NCBI RefSeq assembly: GCF_002846415.1
Contig: NZ_PJMX01000001.1
Location: 5,952,001-6,016,000 of the forward strand
From: Streptomyces sp. TLI_146
GTDB lineage: Bacteria > Actinomycetota > Actinomycetes > Streptomycetales > Streptomycetaceae
Direction of reading: 5' to 3'
DNA: 64,000 nt
Shown: in pieces, positions 33,588-42,447 of the stretch
Layout of the letters: every line of letters begins with the position of its first letter
Position numbering within the stretch: the first letter of the stretch is position 1
Notes under the pieces: generated by a model
Told to the model about the DNA's origin: nothing
Databases searched by the model: none
What the model saw: the letters and a program-made list of their open reading frames with translations, nothing else
Program-made: the position numbers and the translations under genes

Positions 33588-34283
33588 ATGACGGCCGCGA
33601 CAGAGAACCCCGGCGCCCGTATGTATCAGGAGTTTCTCGGTGTCCATGCGATCCTGCGCCGGGGAACGGAACTGGTGGCGAACGCATTCGAGCGTCTCGG
33701 CGACGGCGACCAGGTCAGTGTCAAGGAACTCATCGACACCACGCAGTGGCTCATCGACTTCACGCATCACCACCACGAGTCGGAGGACGAGCTTTTCTGG
33801 CCCGTCCTGCACGGGCTCTACCCCGAGTCGGTGGCCTCCTTCGACACCCTCAACGAGGAGCACGCGGAGCTGGACCGGGAACTCCAGGGCCTGAGCCGGG
33901 CGGTGGAGCTCCTGACGGCGGCCAACGAGGCGGGCGAGCAGATCGGCGACGCCGCGGTGACCGAGGCGGCCCACGCCGGCACGGCGGCGGCCCGCAAGGT
34001 CCGCGACATCCTGGCGGGCCACCTCGACACGGAGGAGCCGGTCGTACGCGACCTCTTCCCCGGCGTCCCCGGCCCGGAGATCGACCGCCTGCGCACCGCG
34101 ATCACCGAGGGCAGCCCCAAGTCCGGCGGCCACCTGGTCTTCGGCCTCCTGGAGGACCCGGACCTGGCCGAGGGCTACGACGAACTCATCGCCAGCTTCC
34201 CCCTGCCCTTCCGCTCCCACCGCCCCGAGCTGCTCCAGATGTACGTGGCCAGCAAGAAGGCGCTGGGGCTCGCGTCGGACTGA
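33588..34283 (+). CDS. Hemerythrin-domain protein
   Basis: 231 residues from ATG 33588 (MTAATENPGARMYQEF), with GGGGGAG upstream; an in-frame ATG at 33573 lies inside that ribosome site. The metal-ligand pattern of a hemerythrin-like four-helix bundle is visible: FLGVHAILRRGTEL, FTHHHHESEDELFWPVL, LNEEHAELDRELQGL and ILAGHLDTEEPVV. A non-haem di-iron centre for O2, NO or redox sensing is expected. The C-terminal 70 residues (GGHLVFGLLEDPDLAEGYDE) are an added helical part. It forms the right end of the accessory region. Confidence 0.85.
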   Translation: MTAATENPGARMYQEFLGVHAILRRGTELVANAFERLGDGDQVSVKELIDTTQWLIDFTHHHHESEDELFWPVLHGLYPESVASFDTLNEEHAELDRELQGLSRAVELLTAANEAGEQIGDAAVTEAAHAGTAAARKVRDILAGHLDTEEPVVRDLFPGVPGPEIDRLRTAITEGSPKSGGHLVFGLLEDPDLAEGYDELIASFPLPFRSHRPELLQMYVASKKALGLASD

Positions 34284-34382
34284 CGGCAGGGCACGGCGGC
34301 ACATCCCATCCCCATGATCGGGATCGCACAGCGGCCTCCCGGCGTTGTACGGGCAGGAGAGCCCACACGGAGGTGACCGCTC

Positions 34383-34565
34383 GTGTTCGGTAGTGCGCTC
34401 AATGAGCTGTTCCAGCCTGGGAAGCGGCATGCCGAGGAGGAGAAGCGGCGGCTGGAGATCACCCTCGACGAGGTGGGGGACGCGGACCCCGGGCGGGGGC
34501 CGATAGACCTGGGGAGCGGCACCGTTCTCATACGGGTCCCGCCGCCCGTCCCCGACGAGGAGTAG
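34383..34565 (+). CDS. Small DUF6191-like protein
   Basis: 60 residues from GTG 34383, preceded by GGAGGTGA, the best ribosome site in the window. Sequence: M-FGSALNELFQPGKRHAEEEK, then LEITLDEVGD and IDLGSGTVLIRVPPP. This short protein with a FxPGxxH-type N-terminus is widespread in Streptomyces (DUF6191); its function is unknown. It is convergent with kgd, separated by a shared terminator. Confidence 0.75.
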   Translation: MFGSALNELFQPGKRHAEEEKRRLEITLDEVGDADPGRGPIDLGSGTVLIRVPPPVPDEE

Positions 34566-34575
34566 CGCTTACGCC

Positions 34576-34619
34576 GAAGGGCCCGGCACCCCGTTGAGGA
34601 ACGGGGTGCCGGGCCCTTC
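34576..34619. terminator. Bidirectional terminator between DUF6191 gene and kgd
   Basis: A 20-bp perfect stem (34576-34595 with 34600-34619) closes on loop GAGG. It lies 10 bases after the DUF6191 stop and 16 bases before the kgd stop, so it can serve both genes. Confidence 0.88.
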
Positions 34620-34635
34620 GCCGTACAGCCGAGCG

Positions 34636-37600
34636 CTACGCGTCGAAGACCTCCGACACCAGCTGCTCCTGCTCCTGCTCGTGGCGCTTCTTCGAGCCCA
34701 CCGCGGGCGACGAGGAGTGCGGGCGCGAGATGCGGCGCAGGCGCTCGCCGTGCGGGATGTCCGCGCCGACCGCCAGGTCCAGGTGGTCGATCAGGTTGAG
34801 CGCGATGAACGGCCAGGCACCCTGGTTCGCCGGCTCCTCCTGGGCCCACAGGTACTTCTCGGCGTTCGGGTACTTGGCGATCTCGGCCTGGAGCTCGGCA
34901 CCCGGCAGCGGGTACAGACGCTCCAGACGGATCAGCGCCGTGTCCGTCGCGCCGCGCTTGTCGCGCTCCGCCTTCAGGTCGTAGTAGACCTTGCCGGCGC
35001 AGAAGACGACCTTGCGGACCGCGTTCGGGTCGACGAACTCGTCACCGATCACCGGGCGGAAGCCGCCGGTGGTGAACTCCTCCGCCTTCGACGCCGCCGC
35101 CTTCAGACGCAGCATCGACTTCGGGGTGAAGACGATGAGCGGCTTGTGGTGCGGGTTGTGCACCTGCCAGCGCAGGAGGTGGAAGTAGTTCGACGGGAGC
35201 GTCGGCATGGCGACCGTCATGTTGTTCTGCGCGCACATCTGCAGGAAGCGCTCGGGGCGCGCGGACGAGTGGTCCGGGCCCTGGCCCTCGTAGCCGTGCG
35301 GCAGCAGGAGCGTGACGCCGGACGTCTGCGCCCACTTCTGCTCGGCGGAGGAGATGAACTCGTCCACGACGGTCTGCGCGCCGTTGACGAAGTCGCCGAA
35401 CTGCGCCTCCCACATCACCAGGGACTCGGGACGGGCCAGCGAGTAGCCGTACTCGAAGCCCATCGCCGCGTACTCGGAGAGCAGCGAGTCGTAGACGTTG
35501 TACCGCGCCTGCTCCTCGGTGAGGTACATCAGCGGGGTGTAGTCCTCGCCCGTCTCCTGGTCGACCAGGACCGCGTGGCGCTGGCCGAAGGTGCCGCGGC
35601 GGGTGTCCTGGCCGGAGAGGCGCACCGGGGTGCCCTCCATCAGCAGCGAGCCGATGGCCAGGGTCTCGCCCATGCCCCAGTCGATCGTGCCGTCCTCGAC
35701 GGAGGCGGCGCGGCGCTGGAGCTGCGGCATCAGCCGCGGGTGGACCTTGATCCGCTCGGGGATGTTCACCTGCGACTCGGCGATGCGCTTCACGACCTCC
35801 TGGGAGACCGCGGTGCTCACCGCCGCCGGGAACTCGGCCTGCGGCTCGGGGGACTGGATCTCGCCCGGGTGCGAGGTGGCCTCGCGGACCTCGGCGAAGA
35901 CCTTCTCCAGCTGGCCCTGGAAGTCCTGGAGCGCCTGCTCGGCCTCTTCCAGGGTGATGTCGCCGCGACCGATCAGCGACTCGGTGTACAGCTTGCGCAC
36001 CGAGCGCTTCTTGTCGATCAGGTTGTACATCTGCGGGTTGGTGAACTGCGGGTTGTCGCCCTCGTTGTGACCGCGGCGGCGGTAGCAGATGAGGTCGATC
36101 ACGACGTCCTTGTTGAACGTCTGGCGGAACTCGAAGGCCAGGCGGGCCACGCGGACCACGGCCTCCGGGTCGTCGCCGTTCACGTGGATGATCGGGGCCT
36201 CGATCATGCGGGCCACGTCGGTCGCGTACATCGAGGACCGGGAGGACTCCGGCGCCGCCGTGAAGCCGACCTGGTTGTTGATGACGATGTGGACCGTGCC
36301 GCCGGTGCGGTAGCCGCGCAGCTGCGACATGTTCAGGGTCTCGGCGACGACACCCTGGCCCGCGAAGGCCGCGTCACCGTGCAGGGCGACCGGCAGGACC
36401 GTGAAGTCCGTGCCGCCCTTGTTGATGACGTCCTGCTTGGCGCGGACGACGCCCTCCAGGACCGGGTCCACCGCCTCCAGGTGCGAGGGGTTGGCGACGA
36501 GCGAGACCTTGATCTGCTCGCCGTCCAGGCCCGTGAAGGTGCCCTCGGCGCCCAGGTGGTACTTGACGTCGCCGGAGCCGTGCATCGACTTCGGGTCGAG
36601 GTTGCCCTCGAACTCGCGGAAGATCTGCGCGTACGACTTGCCCACGATGTTGGCGAGGACGTTCAGGCGGCCGCGGTGGGCCATGCCGATGACGACCTCG
36701 TCCAGGCGCGACTCGGCCGCGCTGTCGATGACCGCGTCGAGCAGCGGGATGACCGACTCGCCGCCTTCGAGGCTGAAGCGCTTCTGGCCGACGTACTTGG
36801 TCTGCAGGAACGTCTCGAACGCCTCCGCCGCGTTCAGACGGCGCAGGATCCGCAGCTGCTCCTCGCGCTCCGGCTTGGAGTGCGGGCGCTCGACGCGGTC
36901 CTGGATCCACTTGCGCTGCTTGGGGTCCTGGATGTGCATGAACTCGATGCCGGTGGTGCGGCAGTACGAGTCGCGCAGCACGCCGAGGACGTCGCGCAGC
37001 TTCATCAGGGACTTGCCGGCGAAGCCGCCGACCGCGAACTCGCGCTCCAGGTCCCACAGGGTGAGCCCGTGCTCGGTGATGTCCAGGTCGGGGTGCTTGC
37101 GCTGGCGGTACTCCAGCGGGTCCGTGTCGGCCATGACGTGGCCGCGGACCCGGTAGGAGTGGATCAGCTCGAAGACGCGCGCGGCCTTGGTGACGTCGTC
37201 GTCGTGCGAGGCGTCGATGTCCTTGAGCCAGCGGACCGGCTCGTAGGGGATGCGCAGCGACTCGAAGATGCCGTCGTAGAAGCCGTCGTCGCCGAGCAGC
37301 AGGTTGGCGACGATCCGCAGGAACTCGCCGGAGGCGGCGCCCTGGATGACCCGGTGGTCGTACGTGGAGGTGAGGGTCATCACCTTGGAGATGCCCAGCT
37401 TGTTCAGGGTGTCCTGGGAGGTGCCCTGGAACTCGGCCGGGTAGTCCATCGAGCCGACGCCCATGATGACCGACTGCCCGGGCATCAGACGCGGCACGGA
37501 GTGGACGGTGCCGAGGCCGCCGGGGTTGGTCAGGGAGACCGTGACGCCGGAGAAGTCGTCCATCGTCAGCTTGCCCTGGCGGGCCCGCTTGACGATGTCC

Positions 37601-38436
37601 TCGTACGCCTGCCAGAACTCGAAGAAGTTGAGCGTCTCGGCCTTCTTGATGCCCGCGACGACCAGCTGGCGGTCGCCGTTGGGCTTCACCAGGTCGATGG
37701 CGAGACCGAAGTTGATGTGCTCCGGCTTGACCAGGGTCGGCTTGCCGTCCTTCTCCGTGAAGGAGTAGTTCATCGACGGCATGGCCTTGATGGCCTGCAC
37801 CATCGCGTACCCGATGAGGTGGGTGAAGGAGATCTTCCCGCCCCGGGCGCGCTTCAGGTGGTTGTTGATCACGATCCGGTTGTCGAACAGCAGCTTCACC
37901 GGGACCGCGCGCACCGACGTGGCCGTCGGGACGTCGATCGAGGCGTGCATGTTCTTCGCCACGGCGGCGGCGGGGCCGCGCAGCGTGACGTACTCCGGAC
38001 CGGCCGGGGCCTCGGTCGCCGGGGCAGCCTTGGCCGCGGGCTTCGCCGGGGCCGGGGCGGCCGCGGCGGGCTGCGCCGGAGCGGCGGGGGCCTGGGCGGC
38101 GGGGGCCGGCGCGGGCGCGGCCGGAGCCGGGGCCTGGGCGGCGGGCGCCGGGGTGACCGGGGCCGGAGCGGCGGGCGCGGCAGGGGTGGCTACCGCAGCC
38201 CCCGCGGCTGCGGCGGGAGCCCCCGCGACAGGCTTGTCCGCCGTGCCGGAGGCACCCGGCTTGTAGTCGGCGAAGAAGTCCCACCAGGCACGGTCGACCG
38301 AATTGGGGTCCTGGAGGTACTGCTGGTAGATCTCGTCGACGAGCCACTCATTGGCACCGAAGCCGGCTGCAGGGTTCTTGCCCTGCCCGTCTTGGTCGGT
38401 CGAGACGCTCGAATTACTGGGGGACTGAGACGACAC
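34636..38436 (-). CDS. kgd: Multifunctional 2-oxoglutarate decarboxylase / dehydrogenase E1-E2
   Basis: 1266 residues from GTG 38436 (M-SSQSPSNSSVSTDQDG), the start used by homologues as I know them; a GTG at 38463 adds nine residues. N-terminal E1 segment: NEWLVDEIYQQYLQDPNSVD. An Ala/Pro-rich linker of about 100 residues follows, then an E2-type acyltransferase domain (LTSTYDHRVIQGA) and the ThDP-dependent E1 domains (VVIGMAHRGRLNVLANIVGK, HVNGDDPEAVVRVARLAFEF, CYRRRGHNEGDNP). It is the TCA-cycle 2-oxoglutarate complex component of actinobacteria; the E2 part lacks a lipoyl domain, as in this family. It is monocistronic with a 296-base upstream gap. Confidence 0.95.
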   Translation of the reverse strand: MSSQSPSNSSVSTDQDGQGKNPAAGFGANEWLVDEIYQQYLQDPNSVDRAWWDFFADYKPGASGTADKPVAGAPAAAAGAAVATPAAPAAPAPVTPAPAAQAPAPAAPAPAPAAQAPAAPAQPAAAAPAPAKPAAKAAPATEAPAGPEYVTLRGPAAAVAKNMHASIDVPTATSVRAVPVKLLFDNRIVINNHLKRARGGKISFTHLIGYAMVQAIKAMPSMNYSFTEKDGKPTLVKPEHINFGLAIDLVKPNGDRQLVVAGIKKAETLNFFEFWQAYEDIVKRARQGKLTMDDFSGVTVSLTNPGGLGTVHSVPRLMPGQSVIMGVGSMDYPAEFQGTSQDTLNKLGISKVMTLTSTYDHRVIQGAASGEFLRIVANLLLGDDGFYDGIFESLRIPYEPVRWLKDIDASHDDDVTKAARVFELIHSYRVRGHVMADTDPLEYRQRKHPDLDITEHGLTLWDLEREFAVGGFAGKSLMKLRDVLGVLRDSYCRTTGIEFMHIQDPKQRKWIQDRVERPHSKPEREEQLRILRRLNAAEAFETFLQTKYVGQKRFSLEGGESVIPLLDAVIDSAAESRLDEVVIGMAHRGRLNVLANIVGKSYAQIFREFEGNLDPKSMHGSGDVKYHLGAEGTFTGLDGEQIKVSLVANPSHLEAVDPVLEGVVRAKQDVINKGGTDFTVLPVALHGDAAFAGQGVVAETLNMSQLRGYRTGGTVHIVINNQVGFTAAPESSRSSMYATDVARMIEAPIIHVNGDDPEAVVRVARLAFEFRQTFNKDVVIDLICYRRRGHNEGDNPQFTNPQMYNLIDKKRSVRKLYTESLIGRGDITLEEAEQALQDFQGQLEKVFAEVREATSHPGEIQSPEPQAEFPAAVSTAVSQEVVKRIAESQVNIPERIKVHPRLMPQLQRRAASVEDGTIDWGMGETLAIGSLLMEGTPVRLSGQDTRRGTFGQRHAVLVDQETGEDYTPLMYLTEEQARYNVYDSLLSEYAAMGFEYGYSLARPESLVMWEAQFGDFVNGAQTVVDEFISSAEQKWAQTSGVTLLLPHGYEGQGPDHSSARPERFLQMCAQNNMTVAMPTLPSNYFHLLRWQVHNPHHKPLIVFTPKSMLRLKAAASKAEEFTTGGFRPVIGDEFVDPNAVRKVVFCAGKVYYDLKAERDKRGATDTALIRLERLYPLPGAELQAEIAKYPNAEKYLWAQEEPANQGAWPFIALNLIDHLDLAVGADIPHGERLRRISRPHSSSPAVGSKKRHEQEQEQLVSEVFDA

Positions 38437-38732
38437 GGCGGCAACCGCCCTCTTCCGCTTCACAAGGTGATGGACAGCGGAAATAAAGGCTACGCCTCCC
38501 TGGCCTGGAGGTGCAGACCGGGCGTGCCACAGTCGCGTAAGTCACACCGGAAAGCGAGTTTCAGGGCAGGATTTGGCGGGAAACAGATCAGGTTCGGCTG
38601 GCGAGTGGGTACGCCACAGCGCGGTTGCGACCCCGCTGGAGCCGCATCCCCTGACCACTCACACCCCGCTTGCAGCGGCTCCACTGGAGCGGCTGCGCCG
38701 CGCGAATGTCTGCTTCCGGTTCGAACCCTACG
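38437..38732. other. Intergenic region upstream of kgd
   Basis: 296 bases between the kgd start and the two-component kinase stop, both leftward. It should contain the kgd promoter, but I find no clear -35/-10 pair, large repeat or hairpin in it. Confidence 0.5.
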
Positions 38733-39893
38733 TCAATTCGTCGTCCGGGGTACGCCCGGAAGGGTGACCTGGATGCGGCATCCGCGTGATGATTCGGCCA
38801 CGCCGATGTGGCCGCCGTGCAGATCCACCGCCCAGCGGGCGATCGCCAGGCCCAGGCCCGTACCGCCGTCGCTGCCCGGCCCGTGCGGGGCCGAGGCGTC
38901 GCCCCGGTTGAACCGCTCGAAGACCCGGTGCCACTCGGACTTCGGGATGCCCGGCCCCTCGTCCAGGACCTCCAGGTCCAGGGACTCGGGCTGCGGGCCG
39001 CGCCGGGCCCGTACGGTGACGCGGCCGTGCGGCGGCGAGTGCTTGACCGCGTTGTCGATGAGATTCGCCACCACCTGGTGCAGCCGCTCCCGGTCCGCGT
39101 GCGCGGTCAGCTCGGGCGGCGAGACGTCCAGGTGGAGATGGACGTCGGTACGCGTGTGGTTGCCGGACCCGGAGGACAGGCCGCGCCGGGAGGCGGCCAG
39201 ATTGGCCTCCTTGAGCACCCCGGACAGATACGGCCACACCTCGAAGCGGTGCGCCCGCAGCGGGACGACGCCGTTGTCCAGGCGGGACAGGTCCAGCAGG
39301 GTCTCCACCAGGCGCCCCAGCCGTTCCGTCTGCTTCAGGGCCGTGCGCATCGTCTCGGGGTCGGCGGCCGAGACGCCGTCCACCACGTTCTCCAGGACCG
39401 CCCGCAGCGCCGCGATCGGGGTGCGCAGCTCGTGGGAGACATTCGCCACGAGTTCCTTGCGGTGGCGGTCCACGGCCTCCAGGTCGTCCGCCATGCGGTT
39501 GATGGTGGAGGCGAGGTCGCCGAGCTCGTCGCGGCGGCCGTCGCCGCGCACCCGGCGGGTGTAGTCGCCGTGCGAGATCGCCCGGGCGACGGTGTTCATC
39601 TCGTCCAGCGGCGCGGTCAGGCCGTGCGCCACGAACTGGGTGATGAGCAGGGTGGCTATCACCGAGAAGACGGTGATGAACCGCAGCTCGGTGCGGGTCT
39701 GCACGGCCACCATCAGCAGCCCGGTGGTGATGAAGACCGAGACCACGACCAGTGAGCCGAGCTTCGTCTTGATGGAGATGGAAACCTCCCTCAGGCCGCC
39801 CCTCAGCCTTTCGCGCACCCGGTCGCGGGCCCCGGCGCCCGGCCCGTTCCGCCGGGCCCGCCCGTTCACCGCCCCGGCCGCCGCCCGGCTCAT
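38733..39893 (-). CDS. Two-component sensor histidine kinase
   Basis: 386 residues from ATG 39893, which overlaps the response-regulator stop (ATGA). Two membrane segments near 45-100 (LGSLVVVSVFITTGLLMVAV and FITVFSVIATLLITQFVAHG) have almost no extracytoplasmic loop. HAMP (LTAPLDEMNTVARAISHGDY) precedes the H-box NVSHELRTPIAALRAVLEN. The ATPase domain has VVANLIDNAVKHSPPHG, LDEGPGIP and GTGLGLAIARW. The short loop suggests it senses membrane or cytoplasmic cues. It lies just upstream of kgd, an arrangement known in Streptomyces genomes. Confidence 0.92.
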   Translation of the reverse strand: MSRAAAGAVNGRARRNGPGAGARDRVRERLRGGLREVSISIKTKLGSLVVVSVFITTGLLMVAVQTRTELRFITVFSVIATLLITQFVAHGLTAPLDEMNTVARAISHGDYTRRVRGDGRRDELGDLASTINRMADDLEAVDRHRKELVANVSHELRTPIAALRAVLENVVDGVSAADPETMRTALKQTERLGRLVETLLDLSRLDNGVVPLRAHRFEVWPYLSGVLKEANLAASRRGLSSGSGNHTRTDVHLHLDVSPPELTAHADRERLHQVVANLIDNAVKHSPPHGRVTVRARRGPQPESLDLEVLDEGPGIPKSEWHRVFERFNRGDASAPHGPGSDGGTGLGLAIARWAVDLHGGHIGVAESSRGCRIQVTLPGVPRTTN

Positions 39894-40627
39894 GGCGCCG
39901 GGGTCTCCAGTGCGTAGCCCACGCCGTGGACCGTGCGGATGCGCTCGGCCCCGATCTTCCGGCGCAGCGCCTTGATGTGGCTGTCCACGGTACGGGTGCC
40001 CGAGGCGTCCGCCCAGTCCCAGACCTCCGCGAGCAGCTGCTCGCGGGAGAGCACCGCGCGCGGGGTGTTGGCCAGGCAGCTCAGCAGGTCGAACTCGGTC
40101 GGGGTGAGGTGCACGTCCTCGCCGCGCACCCGGACCCGGCGCTGCGCGTGGTCGATCTCCAGCTCGCCCAGCCGCAGGATCCCGGTGCGCGGGGTGGCCG
40201 CCGCGAGCGTGGCCCGCTCGACCCGGCGCAGCAGCACGTGCACCCGGGCCGCCAGCTCCCGCATGGAGAACGGCTTGGTCATGTAGTCGTCCGCGCCGAC
40301 GCCCAGACCGACCAGCATGTCCGTCTCGTCGTCGCGCGCCGTCAGCATCAGCACCGGGACCGGCCGGCGGGCCTGCACCCGGCGGCAGACCTCCAGGCCG
40401 TCGAAGCCCGGCAGCATGATGTCCAGGACCATCAGGTCCGGCTGCCACGCCTCGGCCGTGTCCACGGCGGCCGGGCCGTCCAGGGCCGTCTGGACCTGGA
40501 AGCCCTCGGCCCGCAGCCGTGCCGCGATGGCGTCGACGATCGTCGTGTCGTCCTCGACGACCAGCACCCGGCGCTGGGCGCCGGGGGTCGCCGCGACGCC
40601 GTTGTGGGTGGTGTGTGCCTGCTCCAT
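39890..40627 (-). CDS. OmpR/PhoB-family response regulator
   Basis: 245 residues from ATG 40627. The receiver domain has the acidic pair in LVVEDDTTIV, the phosphoacceptor Asp in LMVLDIMLPGFDG and conserved Lys in DDYMTKPFSMREL. The C-terminal winged helix includes LTPTEFDLLSCLANTPRAVL and RTVDSHIKALRRKIG. A 15-residue N-terminal extension precedes the receiver. It is translated ahead of, and coupled with, the kinase. Confidence 0.93.
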   Translation of the reverse strand: MEQAHTTHNGVAATPGAQRRVLVVEDDTTIVDAIAARLRAEGFQVQTALDGPAAVDTAEAWQPDLMVLDIMLPGFDGLEVCRRVQARRPVPVLMLTARDDETDMLVGLGVGADDYMTKPFSMRELAARVHVLLRRVERATLAAATPRTGILRLGELEIDHAQRRVRVRGEDVHLTPTEFDLLSCLANTPRAVLSREQLLAEVWDWADASGTRTVDSHIKALRRKIGAERIRTVHGVGYALETPAP

Positions 40628-40711
40628 CGCCCCGCCCTGATATTGCTTCCGGGGATCCGTGGGGTGATCCCCTGTGTCCGTCAGAGACTAGAGGCACCGG
40701 CCGCGTCCCGG

Positions 40712-41398
40712 CTACGCAGGGCGAACGGCGAGATGGACCACGTCAGGGACGCCCCGGGCAACTGTGATCTCTTCGGTCCTAACCCCGGAGAATCCGGCAT
40801 TACGGAGAGCCTCCTCGAAGGCGGGGGACGGCTGCGCGGACCACACCGCGAGGACTCCGCCGGGGGTGAGCCGGTCCCGGCAGGCCGCGAGACCGGCGGG
40901 GGAGTAGAGGCTGCCGTTGCTTTCGGTGACGGTCCAGTCGGGCCCGTTGTCGATGTCCAGGCAGAGCGCGTCGAAGGTGTCCTGGGCGCTCGTCACGTAC
41001 GCGACCAGATCGGTGTGCAGGACCTCGGTGCGGGGGTCGGCCAGGGCGGCCTCGGAGAGCGGTGCCAGGGGCCCCGAGCGGTGCCAGTCGACGACCGCCA
41101 ACTCGCGTTCCACCACGGCGATCCGGCCCCACCGGGGGTCGGCGGCGGCGTGCGCGAGCGAGAAGCCGACGCCGAGCCCGCCGATGAGCACCGAGGGCCG
41201 CTCGCGGCCGGCCGGCAGCGCGTCGCGCGCGGCGTCCACGAGCAGCCGCTCCGAGCGCCCGTCGGAGGTGTCCATCAGGAACGTGCCGTTGGCGATGATC
41301 TCGAAGTGCGGGCCGCGCCGCCGGAGCACGACCTCTCCGTACGGCCCCTCGCGCCGGTCGAGTACGACCGGGACGGCGATCGGGTCGGCGATGGACAT
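40712..41398 (-). CDS. Spermidine-synthase-like SAM-dependent protein
   Basis: 228 residues from ATG 41398 (MSIADPIAVPVVLDRREGPY), preceded by GAGGAGGT; the longer open frame to 41608 is rejected. The Rossmann motif VLIGGLGVGFSLAHA is followed by IAVVERELAVVDWHR and CLDIDNGPDWTV, the polyamine-synthase-like methyltransferase fold. Key acidic residues of true spermidine synthases are not all recognisable, so substrate is uncertain. It is divergent from the rhomboid-like gene. Confidence 0.75.
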   Translation of the reverse strand: MSIADPIAVPVVLDRREGPYGEVVLRRRGPHFEIIANGTFLMDTSDGRSERLLVDAARDALPAGRERPSVLIGGLGVGFSLAHAAADPRWGRIAVVERELAVVDWHRSGPLAPLSEAALADPRTEVLHTDLVAYVTSAQDTFDALCLDIDNGPDWTVTESNGSLYSPAGLAACRDRLTPGGVLAVWSAQPSPAFEEALRNAGFSGVRTEEITVARGVPDVVHLAVRPA

Positions 41399-41610
41399 GC
41401 AAGGACCTCCTCGAAAGCGGAGCGAACGGCTCGGAGGCCGACGCGCGGCCTGCGTCAAAGGTTGTCCAATGTGGCACAAGTCATAGACGTGAAGGGGAGC
41501 GTTCGCAGAGGGTGAGCGTTGTACAAGCGTAAGCATCAAGGCCGGACGATCACCGGCGCGGCTTGTGGTTCCGGGCGTGTGTGCGGCGCCCGGTGGAAGG
41601 GGCCTCACCG

Positions 41611-42447
41611 GTGAACCCTGGAACGGCGCGGGACCACGCGCGGCTGCTCGACGGCATCCCGCGGCAGCGGCCGACGGCCCGGCGGACGGGCGACGAGACG
41701 CCGGAGGGCGGGGACATCGCGAAGAGCCCCGCGGCGGCCGGGACGCCCGCCGGTCCGCAGGTGCGCGGACTGCTGCGCCGCGCCGTCCAGTTGCTGCCGA
41801 CCCCGACGGGCACGCCCTTCACCTTCGCGTACACCCTGCTGCTGCTCCTCACGTCGCTGTACGTGGAGGTCGGCGACCCGGACACGGTCCGCACGCTGCT
41901 CGAAGGCTCCAGCACCGATGTGCAGCACCTCAGCCGCACCCCCGTGCTCGTGCTGCTCGCCAGCGCGCTGTGGATCGCGGGCGGCATCTCCTCGCCGTGG
42001 GCCGTCGGCTTCGTCTTCATCCTCACCGCCCTGGAGCGCCGCGTCGGCGGGGTGCGCACGGCCGGGGTGTTCCTGCTCGGGCATGTGGTGGCGACGCTGG
42101 TGACCGAGGTGCCGGTGGGCGTCTCCGTGATGGCGGGACAGCTGCCGGACTCCTCGCTGCACCGCCTCGACTACGGCATCAGCTTCGGCCTGATGGCGAG
42201 CGTCGGCGCGCTCGCGGGGCTGCTGCCCCCGCTGCTGCGGTGGCCGCTGCTCGGCGTGATGGCCGTGCTGCTCATCCAGGACCTGCTGGACATGGTGGAT
42301 CCGCTGGCCAGCTGGGGCCATCCGACCGCCCTGCTCGTCGGCGTCGTCTGCTGGCCGGTGCTGCGCCGGGCGGACCGGCGCCGGTCCGGGCGTACCGACG
42401 AGCCGTCAGCGGTAGCCGACGGGCAGCTGGGCTCGTACGTTCCGTAG
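41611..42447 (+). CDS. Rhomboid-like membrane protein
   Basis: 278 residues from GTG 41611 with AAGGGG upstream (open frame extends to TTG 41563). After a soluble N-terminus, membrane segments start at FTFAYTLLLLLTSLY. The segment LDYGISFGLMASVGALAGLL contains a rhomboid-like GxSxG, and GHPTALLVGVVCW supplies a possible catalytic His in the last segment. Both residues of a Ser-His dyad are thus present, so intramembrane protease activity is possible, though many such proteins are inactive. Its 3' end overlaps the convergent lipoprotein gene by 42 bases. Confidence 0.7.
   Translation: MNPGTARDHARLLDGIPRQRPTARRTGDETPEGGDIAKSPAAAGTPAGPQVRGLLRRAVQLLPTPTGTPFTFAYTLLLLLTSLYVEVGDPDTVRTLLEGSSTDVQHLSRTPVLVLLASALWIAGGISSPWAVGFVFILTALERRVGGVRTAGVFLLGHVVATLVTEVPVGVSVMAGQLPDSSLHRLDYGISFGLMASVGALAGLLPPLLRWPLLGVMAVLLIQDLLDMVDPLASWGHPTALLVGVVCWPVLRRADRRRSGRTDEPSAVADGQLGSYVP

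Noticed and set aside
34594..39564. A 1656-codon open frame on the plus strand opposite kgd and the kinase
   Set aside because: Low-complexity Arg/Leu/Val/Asp product with no motif. The opposite strand encodes kgd and the sensor kinase with full catalytic motifs.
38733..40697. A single 654-residue fusion of regulator and kinase
   Set aside because: The upstream part is an out-of-frame reading of the response regulator. The kinase has its own ATG at 39893 overlapping the regulator stop.
40712..41608. Longer N-terminus for the spermidine-synthase-like protein
   Set aside because: The extra 70 codons lack a ribosome site and reach into the divergent promoter region; ATG 41398 has GAGGAGGT.
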